Positions 7,319-14,281 of a stretch of DNA of 39,568 bases are shown here, piece after piece; the stretch's first letter is position 1; each line of letters opens with the position of its first letter. The translations under genes were made by a program, and so were the position numbers. Source of the stretch: Actinomadura harenae (GTDB lineage: Bacteria; Actinomycetota; Actinomycetes; Streptosporangiales; Streptosporangiaceae); contig NZ_RFFG01000075.1 in the NCBI RefSeq assembly GCF_003696215.1, positions 1-39,568 on the forward strand. The letters run 5' to 3'. A model generated the notes under the pieces. That model had not been told where the DNA came from, searched no databases, and worked only from the letters and a program-made list of their open reading frames with translations.

Positions 7319-7870
7319 GTGACTGTACTTCGAGATCGCAAGTACCGGCAGTGGTTCAGGGGCGCCGACATCGATGGCGACGGGGTCATCACCCGGCAGG
7401 ACGTCCTGCTGATGGGCGAGCGCTACATCGCCGCTCGTGGCGACGCGGCACAGTCCGCGACCGCCCGCCGGCTCACCCGGGAGCTGGAGGTGTTCTGGAC
7501 CCAGGTGATCGCGCCGATGGACCAGGACGGTGACGGGAGGATCGATCTGCGGGAGATGACCGAGGGGTTCCGGCGGGCTCTGACCGACCCTGCCCTGTAC
7601 CCGCAGCAGATCCAGCTGGTGGCCGACTGCTACTTCGATCTCATCGACCTCGACGGCAACGACGTGATCGACCAGGAGGAGTTCCAGCAGATCTTCGGCC
7701 TGGCCGGCAACCTCCCCTTCGAGGAATGCGCCGAGGTCTTCGTCGCCCTTGACCTGGACGGTTCAGGCGCGCTGGATCGCGCGGAGTTCCACCAGGCGCT
7801 CGCGGAGTTCTTCTACGGCGACGACCCCGATGCCCCCGCCAACCACCTGTTCGGCAAGCTCGCCGACTGA
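7319..7870 (+). CDS. Four-EF-hand calcium-binding protein, calerythrin-like
   Basis: The 183-residue protein has the layout of prokaryotic calerythrin and sarcoplasmic calcium-binding proteins. Loops are seen at DIDGDGVITRQD, DQDGDGRIDLRE, DLDGNDVIDQEE and DLDGSGALDRAE. Loops 2-4 have Glu at position 12 and loop 1 has Asp. The flanking helices carry the family residues (FRGADI, FWTQVIAPM, CYFDLI, FVALDL). The GTG at 7319 is chosen because a promoter ends eight bases before it and the family begins a few residues before LRDRKYRQWF. A longer frame from 7295 has no ribosome site and would overlap the -10. It is a cytoplasmic calcium buffer or sensor. The window also encodes a two-EF-hand protein at 1328-1546. 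Confidence 0.88.
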   Translation: MTVLRDRKYRQWFRGADIDGDGVITRQDVLLMGERYIAARGDAAQSATARRLTRELEVFWTQVIAPMDQDGDGRIDLREMTEGFRRALTDPALYPQQIQLVADCYFDLIDLDGNDVIDQEEFQQIFGLAGNLPFEECAEVFVALDLDGSGALDRAEFHQALAEFFYGDDPDAPANHLFGKLAD

Positions 7871-7906
7871 CGGCCCCTTCGTCGGCGGGACTGCCTGACG
7901 GGCCGT

Positions 7907-7922
7907 CCGGCGGCCCCGCCGG
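7907..7922. terminator. Hairpin between converging genes
   Basis: CCGGCGG and CCGCCGG flank two bases, giving a compact GC-rich stem between the end of the EF-hand gene (7870) and the end of the molybdoenzyme gene (7983). It could terminate transcription from either side. Confidence 0.4.
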
Positions 7923-7982
7923 CGCTGGGGGAAGAGCGTGACAAGGGCCGCTCGTCACCGGTGCGTCCGCGACTGGGTGCCG

Positions 7983-10298
7983 CTACTCCCCGTCCAGGCT
8001 TGGTGGCGAATAGGCGAGCACGTCGGGGAGAGGGCCGTCGTAGCGTTCGACGTCGACCAGCGCGCTGAGGGCGCTCGGCCCTTGGGACAGCCGCGAGCAC
8101 GGCCGATCCGCTGTGAGGACGTTCGGATTGCTGTGGCGGTCCAACGTTCCGCTCCGGCCGGGCTGGACCGGGTCCCACCACGCTCCGGTGGACAGCTGTA
8201 TGACGCCTTGCATGACGTCGTCGGAGACGACCACGCCCGCCAGACAGCTGCCCCGGTCGTTGTAGACGCGCACGATCATGCCGTCGGCGATGCCGCGCGA
8301 CGCGGCGTCCAACGGGTTGATCGTCGCGGGCTCACGGCCATTGATCTTTGAATCGAGGCTGAACCCGCCGTTGTCGTATTGGCTGTGCAGGCGTGAGGCC
8401 GGCTGATTGGAGATCAGGTGCAGCGGATACCGGTCCGACCGGTCGGCGCGGAGCCATTCCTCTGGTTCGAACCACTTCGGATGCCCGGCGCAGTCGTCGT
8501 AGCCGAACGAGTCGATCTTCTCGGAGAAGATCTCGATCCTGCCCGACGGCGTCGGCAAGGGAGAACGCCGTGGATCTGTGCGGAGGTCCCCGAAATTTCC
8601 GGGAAAGGGTCCGGTCAGCGGCGGCAGCGCAACGGTGGAGCTCCGCCAGAACTCCTCGAAGCTCGGCAGGGCGGCGTCGCCGCCGAGCGTGGCCCTCGTC
8701 TGCTCGTAGAGGTGCCGGACCCACTCGCTCTCCGAGCGGGACTCCGTGAACTCCCGCTCGTATCCGAGCCGGGAGGCCAGGGCGGCGAAGATCTGGTGAT
8801 CGGTGCGCGACTCGCCCGCCGGCTCGCGGACCTTCGGCATCGCGACGATGTGGGGGTCGGAGAATCCCGCGGCGAAGTCGTCGCGCTCCAAGCTGGTGGC
8901 CACGGGCAGGACGATGTCGGCGAACTTGGCCGAGGTGTTCCACCAGGCTTCGTGAACCACCACCGTGTCGGGGGCCTGCCAGGCGCGGGCCAGCCGATGG
9001 AGGTCCTGGTGGTGGTGGAACGGGTTCCCCCCGCACCAGTAGACCAGGCGGAGCTCGGGCAGCGTGAGGCGCCGGCCGTCATAGTCGATGACCTCACCCG
9101 GATGCAGCAGGGCATCGGCGATCCTTGCCACCGGGATGAAATCCGCGACAGGGTTCGCGACCGCCGGGATGGTCGCCACGAAGGGGCGGTCGGGGGCGAC
9201 GCCGGTCGCGTCCATCGTCGCGTACCCCGCACCCCAGCCGCCGCCGGGCCGGCCCATCGAACCCGCCATGGCGGCCAGCACGACGGACATCCAGATCGGC
9301 TGTTCGCCGTGGTCCGCCCGCTGCACCGCGTAGTTGACCATGATGACGGACCGCTGGGTGGCCAGGCGGCGAGCGAGGTCGATGATCACGTCGCGGCCGA
9401 TGCCCGTGATCCTCTCCGCCCAGGCGGCGTCCTTCGGGATGCCATCGACCTCGCCGGTCAGGTAGGAGGCGAAACGGTCGAACCCGACGCAGCACCGGCG
9501 AAGGAAGTCCTCATCGTGCCACCGGTTGACCAGCATCGTGTGGGCGATCCCGAGCATCGCGGCGGTGTCGGTGTTGGGGACGATGGGCAGCCACTCGGCG
9601 TCGAGGAAGCCGGCGGCGTCGCTGCGGATGGGGCTGACGCTCACGAACCGCACCCCGGCCTCACGGCACCGGAGTTGCAGCTCCCGCGTCTGGTGCCTGG
9701 CCAGCCCGCCAGGGTTGATCTGGCTGTTCTTGAGGGCCAACCCTCCGAACGCCACCACCAGCTCACAGTTGTCCGCTATCTCGTCCCACATCGGCATCCG
9801 GGACTGGTAGCTCCACGGATGGCCACCGATCACATGGGGGAGGATGACCTCCAAGGCCGCGGTGCTGTAGGTGTTGCGCGCGTCGGTGTACCCCCCGCCC
9901 AGCGCCAGGAACCGGTGGAGCTGCCCCTGTGCGTGGTGGAACCGGCCCGCACTCGCCCAGCCATAGGACCCGCCGAACACCGCGCCGTCTCCGTGCAGTG
10001 AACGAACGCGACGCAGCTCATCGCTCACCAGGGTGATCGCCCGGTCCCAGCTCACCTCCACGAACGCGTCCGCGCCTCTCGACGTGTCGTGGGCGCGCGG
10101 CTCCCCGTTCAGCCAGCCCTTGCGCACCGCGGGGCGCAGCACCCGAGCGCTGTCGTCGGCGGCCTTCACCATTCCGGGGCCGATGGGCGATGGCGTGGGG
10201 TCATCGGGCTTCGGCTCGATCCGCATCAACCGGCCGGACTCGACCACGGCGATATAGCTGCCCCAGTGCGTCGCAACCGACACGCGCCGTTCCGTCAT
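7983..10298 (-). CDS. Cytoplasmic DMSO-reductase-family molybdoenzyme (biotin/methionine sulfoxide reductase-like)
   Basis: The 771-residue protein is a bis-molybdopterin-guanine-dinucleotide oxidoreductase of the DMSO reductase family. The active-site strand GGSYGWASAGR (Tyr about 112, Trp about 114) is followed 33 residues later by TYSTAA, whose Ser (about 145) matches the molybdenum-ligating serine of DMSO/TMAO/biotin sulfoxide reductases. The N-terminus has neither a Tat signal nor iron-sulfur cysteines, so it is cytoplasmic like BisC rather than periplasmic like TorA or DorA. Later motifs include GRPGGGWGAGY, VYWCGGNPFHHHQD, VVVHEAWWNTSAKFADIVLP and the C-terminal MGD-binding NQPASRLHSQYD. 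Reduction of an S- or N-oxide (biotin or methionine sulfoxide, TMAO) is inferred. A purine-rich site precedes the ATG. No chaperone or partner subunit is adjacent. Confidence 0.88.
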   Translation of the reverse strand: MTERRVSVATHWGSYIAVVESGRLMRIEPKPDDPTPSPIGPGMVKAADDSARVLRPAVRKGWLNGEPRAHDTSRGADAFVEVSWDRAITLVSDELRRVRSLHGDGAVFGGSYGWASAGRFHHAQGQLHRFLALGGGYTDARNTYSTAALEVILPHVIGGHPWSYQSRMPMWDEIADNCELVVAFGGLALKNSQINPGGLARHQTRELQLRCREAGVRFVSVSPIRSDAAGFLDAEWLPIVPNTDTAAMLGIAHTMLVNRWHDEDFLRRCCVGFDRFASYLTGEVDGIPKDAAWAERITGIGRDVIIDLARRLATQRSVIMVNYAVQRADHGEQPIWMSVVLAAMAGSMGRPGGGWGAGYATMDATGVAPDRPFVATIPAVANPVADFIPVARIADALLHPGEVIDYDGRRLTLPELRLVYWCGGNPFHHHQDLHRLARAWQAPDTVVVHEAWWNTSAKFADIVLPVATSLERDDFAAGFSDPHIVAMPKVREPAGESRTDHQIFAALASRLGYEREFTESRSESEWVRHLYEQTRATLGGDAALPSFEEFWRSSTVALPPLTGPFPGNFGDLRTDPRRSPLPTPSGRIEIFSEKIDSFGYDDCAGHPKWFEPEEWLRADRSDRYPLHLISNQPASRLHSQYDNGGFSLDSKINGREPATINPLDAASRGIADGMIVRVYNDRGSCLAGVVVSDDVMQGVIQLSTGAWWDPVQPGRSGTLDRHSNPNVLTADRPCSRLSQGPSALSALVDVERYDGPLPDVLAYSPPSLDGE

Positions 10299-10352
10299 GC
10301 GTCAACTCCACCTCTGAAGCTTCCCTTTGATCTGGACGCGGTTTCTCGCGTT

Positions 10353-10368
10353 GCGTGGGTACCCACGC
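10353..10368. promoter_or_regulatory. Perfect 16-bp palindrome upstream of the molybdoenzyme gene
   Basis: GCGTGGGTACCCACGC is a perfect palindrome 55-70 bases upstream of the leftward ATG at 10298, in an intergenic stretch otherwise poorer in GC. It is a good candidate operator for an unidentified dimeric regulator. Confidence 0.5.
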
Positions 10369-10528
10369 CATCCAGCTCGAAGGGAAAGATTGATTGCTTC
10401 GGGCTCGTCGGCAGATATCCGGATTCTGACTTCACCTCGCCTTCGCACCATACGCGAACACAGTCGGCCCTGAAGGAGTTTCAGCAGATACACCTTCTAA
10501 GCTCGAATAGAGAGCAAATTCAGGCACA

Positions 10529-10834
10529 ATGTCACGCTTTCTTCCGTTTTGGACCGTCACCCGCGATCCGCTGGCGAACGCCGGCGACACGGACCTGCCG
10601 GTCTGGGCATCCTCACCCCTGCACAGAGCCGAGCTGGTTAGCCTGGTCACCACCGAGCTCACGGACACCATCCGGCCGGCCCTCGGTCCCGCCTCGGCGG
10701 CGCTGCTGACCGTGTCCTCGGTTCCGGCGGTCCACGGGATCCTGCCGTCGGCCTCGACGCCGAGCACAGGCTCCACGCCCAGGCCGCCGTCGCCCTCCCG
10801 CGCCGGACCCCGACGAGCTCGGACGGGTGTGTGA
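10529..10834 (+). CDS. Possible small gene, C-terminal half perhaps frameshifted
   Basis: The first 70 or so codons (MSRFLPFWTVTRDPLANAGD, then TDLPVWASSPLHRAELVSLV) have strong third-position GC and read like protein. After about codon 75 this frame becomes Ser/Pro/Arg-rich, while the adjacent frame gives GLDAEHRLHAQAAVALPRR. That suggests a one-base shift near 10745. It lies just upstream of the acetyltransferase gene. No family is recognised and no good ribosome site is seen. Confidence 0.35.
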   Translation: MSRFLPFWTVTRDPLANAGDTDLPVWASSPLHRAELVSLVTTELTDTIRPALGPASAALLTVSSVPAVHGILPSASTPSTGSTPRPPSPSRAGPRRARTGV

Positions 10835-10879
10835 CCTCTCGCGCGCCCGACCAGGGAGCCGGTCGACGGGAGAGCGCCC

Positions 10880-11431
10880 ATGCGGTTGGAACGACCCACG
10901 CACGACCCGGTCGTCCTCGCCTCGTTCCTGACGGCGATGGAGGAGTTCCAGGACGTCGACGACAGCCGCAAAGCCGACGGGTTCACCGTCGCGCAGCTCC
11001 GTGAACACGGCCGACTCGACCGCTACGTCGACGACATCCTCACCGGCCGCTACCCCAACCCGGACCGCGCCCCCGATGAACCCGTGCCGTTCACGCTGCT
11101 GTGGGCCCTCGACCGCCAGGACGCGGACCCGGTCTATGTCGGGTCGGTGTGCGTGAACCACCGGCTCACCCCGGCTCTGGAGCGGTGGGGCGGGCACATC
11201 GCCTACAACGTCCGGCCCAGCCTGCGGCGCCGCGGCTACGCCACGGCGATGCTCGCCGCCGCCCTGCCGGTCGCTCGCGCCGCGGGCGTCGAGCGGGCGC
11301 TGCTCACCGTCAACGTCCACAACACCGGATCCCGTCGGGTGATCGAGGCCAACGGCGGCGTCCTGGAGAAGACCGACGGCAACGCCTGCCACTACTGGAT
11401 CTCCACGAACGCCACCGCGCCGGTCAGCTGA
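10880..11431 (+). CDS. GNAT-family N-acetyltransferase
   Basis: The 183-residue protein carries the acetyl-CoA-binding motif A of GNAT enzymes: VRPSLRRRGYATAMLAAALP (Q/RxxGxG/A variant RRRGYA). It is preceded by the beta-strand VYVGSVCVNHRLTP and GGHIAYN, and followed by VERALLTVNVHNTGSRRVIE and NGGVLE, typical of motif B and the end of the domain. The N-terminus (VLASFLTAMEEFQDVDDSRK) resembles the YesJ/Rv-type GNAT group. The substrate is unknown; it could be an amino acid, a peptide or a small amine. The ATG at 10880 follows GGGAGAG by six bases. The 3' end overlaps a decayed regulator fragment on the other strand, which suggests a recombination join here. Confidence 0.85.
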   Translation: MRLERPTHDPVVLASFLTAMEEFQDVDDSRKADGFTVAQLREHGRLDRYVDDILTGRYPNPDRAPDEPVPFTLLWALDRQDADPVYVGSVCVNHRLTPALERWGGHIAYNVRPSLRRRGYATAMLAAALPVARAAGVERALLTVNVHNTGSRRVIEANGGVLEKTDGNACHYWISTNATAPVS

Positions 11432-11640
11432 TCGAGCGGCACACCGCCAGCAATGCCTTCACGCAGTCCTCGCGGCGCCCCCACATGCCGTACGCCCTGG
11501 CGTGGTCCGTGAAGTACCGTGCACGCCGTTCTGCCGTGGGCAGCCGGCCGGGGTGGAGGTTCCTCGCCGCGGCGACAGCGGCGCTCGGATCACCGGCCCA
11601 GTGTTCGGCCGAGATCCGGTGCAGCCGCACCGCCAGAACT
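11424..11640 (-). pseudogene. C-terminal tail of an XRE-type regulator
   Basis: The leftward reading VRLHRISAEHWAGDPSAAVA, AARNLHPGRLPTAERRARYF, TDHARAYGMWGRREDCVKAL is the helical-repeat C-terminus typical of actinobacterial helix-turn-helix (XRE-like) regulators, which usually continue to a longer end. The DNA-binding N-terminus is absent. Upstream of about 11640 the sequence changes to the IS21 relic, so the gene was probably cut by that element. Confidence 0.6.
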
Positions 11641-11684
11641 CCGAACCCGCCACTGATCCCGAGAACTGGGGAAGCTCCGGTTCG

Positions 11685-12340
11685 GCATGTGGCCGGGTCA
11701 CGGTCCGACATCCGGCGATGGTCGAGGTCGGGCGGCATTACGGGTGCCGGATCGAGACGTGCGAGCCGCATGACCCCGAGTCCAAGGGCGGCGCGGAGTG
11801 CACGGTGAAGCCGACCAGGCCGACCTGGTGCCGACGGAGGCGAACCTGCTGGACACCTACGACTCGTTCGCCGAGTTGGAACGCGCGTGCGCGGCGTGGT
11901 GCTCGAAGGTCAACGGCCGAGATGCTCGAAGATGAGCTGGCCTTTATCCATCCGCTTCCGGACGAGCCGTTCGCCGCGGCGCTGAGTGAGGAGCGGCTGG
12001 TGGGCAAGGACGACCGGACGATCCGCTGGAAGCAGGTGCGCTACTCGGTCCCGCCCGGGTTCGAGAGACAGGCGATCTGGCTGCGTGAGCACGGCGACCA
12101 CATCGTCGTCGCCGCCCAGACCGAGTACGGGCTCAACGAGATCTGGCGGCATGAACGGCCGGTGCCCGCCCGCCACGGATCCGGCCCCGCAACCAGAAGA
12201 GCAGGACTTTTGCGCGCTCGGGGAGGGCGCCTGCCGGTGGCTGGTGAAAGCCGCCGCGGCCGACACCGTCGGCGCCGACGTGGTCGACGAGGCGCTCGGG
12301 CTGGCCGCGACTTGGGGCCGGTTCGCCGAGGGTGACCTGC
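11685..12340 (+). pseudogene. Decayed IS21-family istA transposase
   Basis: Pieces of an IstA transposase appear in order but in different frames. HPAMVEVGRHYGCRIETCEP and DPESKGGAECTVK contain the last acidic residue of the DDE triad. ADLVPTEANLLDTYDSFAEL and ERACAAWCSKVNG lie in another frame. Then come AEMLEDELAFIHPLPDEPFA, RWKQVRYSVPPGFERQAIWL and the C-terminal ALGEGACRWLVKAA and WGRFAEGDLPQL. At least two frameshifts and a deletion after KVNG are visible. The N-terminal helix-turn-helix and the first two catalytic aspartates are missing, so it cannot be active. Confidence 0.8.
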
Positions 12341-12494
12341 CGCAGCTGTGTGCGTTCCGGCAGGACCAGCGCGGTCACCACGCACACTCACCCGAGGACC
12401 ACCAGGATCAGCCGCATGACCAGTCGGTTCACCCGGACCCGCCCACCAACGGCCGTCAGCCCGTCGGCCGTGCGGGCTCCGATCCGACCACGTC

Positions 12495-12610
12495 CAAGAT
12501 TCCGCGAACCCGTGCGCTTTCAGCTCATGCACCATGCCCACCTGATCGTCACCACAGGCGCCTCGTTCCACTTCACCGAAGCCAAGAACGGCGGCGGCGC
12601 CCCATGGTCG
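12495..12610 (+). pseudogene. IS21 istB C-terminal remnant
   Basis: The plus-strand frame RFREPVRFQLMHHAHLIVTT, GASFHFTEAKNGGGAP has strong third-position GC. It resembles the C-terminus of actinobacterial IstB helper ATPases (an LxHHAH...SFRFT pattern). The AAA+ Walker motifs and the rest of istB are absent. It follows the istA relic at the spacing expected of a heavily deleted IS21 copy. Confidence 0.55.
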
Positions 12611-12881
12611 AGTGACCGGCCCGGCCACAGTCCGCCATACCTTCGACCGGGACAGGCCCGCGAGGCTGGAGGATCGGACCGGATCCTGGCGGTAGCGCGG
12701 CGGAGTCAGCGACGGTTCGCCTGCCGGAGGAATGGGCCTACACATCTGCCCTACACCGCCGGGACTGTTGGCTGGACGGTGAGGATGACCTGCCTCCGCA
12801 GCCCACCGGCCGATCACTGGCCAGGCCCGAACAATCCCAGGGATTCGACACATAGAGTGATGAGAGTTGTACGATACGTGC

Positions 12882-12980
12882 ATGCCTGGTTCGGGACTGC
12901 GGGACGGCGGCCTGCCCTCGGATCTGTTGCAGCTCGAGAGCCTCGACCCACTCCGCCGCACCGTCCTGGAGTTCCACTGA
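12882..12980 (+). CDS. Candidate leaderless 32-residue small protein
   Basis: The short frame MPGSGLRDGGLPSDLLQLES then LDPLRRTVLEFH has good third-position GC and ends in TGA. TACGAT at 12870-12875 lies six bases before the ATG and would serve as a -10 for a leaderless transcript; no ribosome site is present. It is 63 bases upstream of the small gene at 13044 and could share its transcript. No family is recognised, and it may be a fragment. Confidence 0.35.
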   Translation: MPGSGLRDGGLPSDLLQLESLDPLRRTVLEFH

Positions 12981-13043
12981 CCTGGCCGCCACCCCGCTCG
13001 ACGCACCTGCGGAGCGGGAGCATCCCCACGGAAGGAGCAACTG

Positions 13044-13244
13044 ATGGCCTCAGACAAGGACACCGCGAAGGAGAAGAGCTCTGCGAGCGCAGGGCCCGAC
13101 ACGGTCGCCGAGAAACTCTCCGCCATGCTCGGGAAGAGTTCTGAGAGCGCAGAGTCAGATGTGAGCGGCCCGGAGGGGCCGGACGCGAAGCCCGCGGGCC
13201 GCCGCTCCAAGGCCCCCGATGGAAGCGACCCCTACCACGGCTAA
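13044..13244 (+). CDS. Small acidic, disordered protein
   Basis: The 66-residue protein is rich in Ser, Lys, Asp, Glu and Pro (MASDKDTAKEKSSASAGPD; C-terminus GRRSKAPDGSDPYHG), with one short predicted helix TVAEKLSAMLGK. No signal peptide, membrane span or cysteine is present. GGAAGGAG lies seven bases before the ATG, which supports real translation. Within the gene an 18-base run encoding the SSxSA stretch occurs twice in near-identical form (agagctctgcgagcgcag and agagttctgagagcgcag). Function unknown. Confidence 0.65.
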   Translation: MASDKDTAKEKSSASAGPDTVAEKLSAMLGKSSESAESDVSGPEGPDAKPAGRRSKAPDGSDPYHG

Positions 13245-13282
13245 GCGGCCGCTGGCCTGACCACTGGCTCCCGCGGCAAGCA

Positions 13283-13323
13283 GAGGCCCCAGCGCCGCCC
13301 ATGAGGGTGGACGCCGGGGTCTC
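13283..13323 (+). terminator. Long hairpin after the small acidic protein gene
   Basis: gaggccccagcg (13283-13294) pairs with cgccggggtctc (13312-13323) with one mismatch and one G-U pair. The loop contains a further ccgccc / gggtgg stem. It lies 39 bases past the stop at 13244 and is a good intrinsic terminator candidate. Confidence 0.5.
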
Positions 13324-13592
13324 AACATGTCCGCTGGGGCAGATGGGCCTGCGGCCTCACATAGGAGATGAGGTCATGTTCGGGGGGAAGGGCCGAGAGC
13401 TCGTCCGGCTACCACTAAAGTCTGCGCTCAGCCAGAGTGTTTGCAGGCCTGCACGGCTGCCGAGGGCGGTGTCGGGCGGACCGTGCTGTTGGGCGGTGAA
13501 TGGCCAACGGGGGCGTGGCGGGCGGACCGGGCCAGGACGCCCCCGGACGGTCCCGGGGAAAGGGGCGATCCCCGGAAGGGAAGTCCCACCGG

Positions 13593-14033
13593 TCAGGCGG
13601 GGTGCGGCTGGAAGTCGACTTTGAAGTCCAGGCTGGCCAGGTCGTCTTCGTCGTTGGTGAAGCACCGGACCGAGATGTTGAACTTGGCCCGCGGGGTCTC
13701 CTTCGGAAGGGGGTCCCAGCTCAGGGTCAGCTGCAGCGGGCCACGCTCGATGGCGTCTCCGCCCCTGAACGTGTCACAGGTAAGGGTGAAGCCGTCAGTG
13801 GTGTCGCCCCTCAGCATGGCCAGCAGGTCATGGCGCTTCGCCAGAAGCTTGATCAGGCCCAGCTTGACCGTGAGGTCCACGACGGCGCCGTCGACGATCC
13901 GGTCCGTGGCGACCGCCTTGATGGCGACCTTCAACGGCGCGCCAGGCCTCGGCGGATCCGGGTCGAACACGATGCTCTCAATCTGCAGCGGGTCCGAGGG
14001 CAGTCCACAGTCCACATAGTTCCAGCCAGTCAT
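13593..14033 (-). CDS. ML-domain (MD-2/NPC2-like) lipid-recognition protein
   Basis: The 146-residue protein follows the ML-domain pattern. It starts WNYVDCG, then DPLQIESIVFDPDPPRPGAP and LKVAIKAVATDRIVDGAVVD with the strand LTVKLGLIKLL. Cys residues recur in FTLTCDTF and SVRCFTND, and it ends FKVDFQPHP. ML domains are beta-sandwich lipid carriers known mainly from eukaryotes (NPC2, MD-2, Der p 2). They usually have a signal peptide and three disulfides; here there is no signal peptide and only three cysteines. The ATG at 14033 is chosen over an upstream GTG (14048) because the domain begins right after it. Lipid binding in the cytoplasm is inferred from the fold. It stands alone. Confidence 0.7.
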   Translation of the reverse strand: MTGWNYVDCGLPSDPLQIESIVFDPDPPRPGAPLKVAIKAVATDRIVDGAVVDLTVKLGLIKLLAKRHDLLAMLRGDTTDGFTLTCDTFRGGDAIERGPLQLTLSWDPLPKETPRAKFNISVRCFTNDEDDLASLDFKVDFQPHPA

Positions 14034-14118
14034 AAGCGAACCGTACACATCCCGTCACATTATGTGCTGGACATTCGAGGTTGTTGGTGGGTCCACCTCA
14101 CTGGCCCCCGGCCGCCCG

Positions 14119-14140
14119 GCCGCCCGCGCTCCTGGGCGGC
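14119..14140 (-). terminator. Hairpin downstream of the PIMT-like methyltransferase gene
   Basis: GCCGCCC and GGGCGGC enclose an eight-base loop about 110 bases beyond the methyltransferase stop at 14250. It may end the leftward peptide-methyltransferase transcript before the ML-domain gene. Confidence 0.4.
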
Positions 14141-14170
14141 GCGCGAACTCGCCAGTGCCCATCCACGTCG

Positions 14171-14281
14171 ATGTATCTGAACACGGTTCCGTTCGGGTGC
14201 AACGCCTACGGGATCCAGGCCGCCTCGCAAACGTACTTCCGCGAGGACGTCAGGAAGGCCGACGAAGGGCGATCGAGGTAG
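14171..14281 (+). pseudogene. Fragment of a class A penicillin-binding protein (GT51 domain)
   Basis: The plus-strand frame MYLNTVPFGCNAYGIQAASQ then TYFREDVRKADEG is a clear match to the GT51 peptidoglycan glycosyltransferase motif around YLNxVxFGxxAYGIQAAAxxYF of bifunctional PBPs. Only about 30 codons remain. They overlap the end of the methyltransferase gene on the other strand, and nothing of the transpeptidase domain is nearby. It is a relic of gene decay or of an insertion. Confidence 0.6.

Noticed and set aside
8418..10001. A 527-codon open frame on the plus strand opposite the molybdoenzyme.
   Set aside because: It is a shadow of the real gene: no domains, repetitive Gly/Val/Arg/Asp composition, no ribosome site.
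12343..13210. Long minus-strand frame across the IS21 relic region.
   Set aside because: The plus-strand istB-like piece has the better third-position GC, and the minus-strand translation has no domain.
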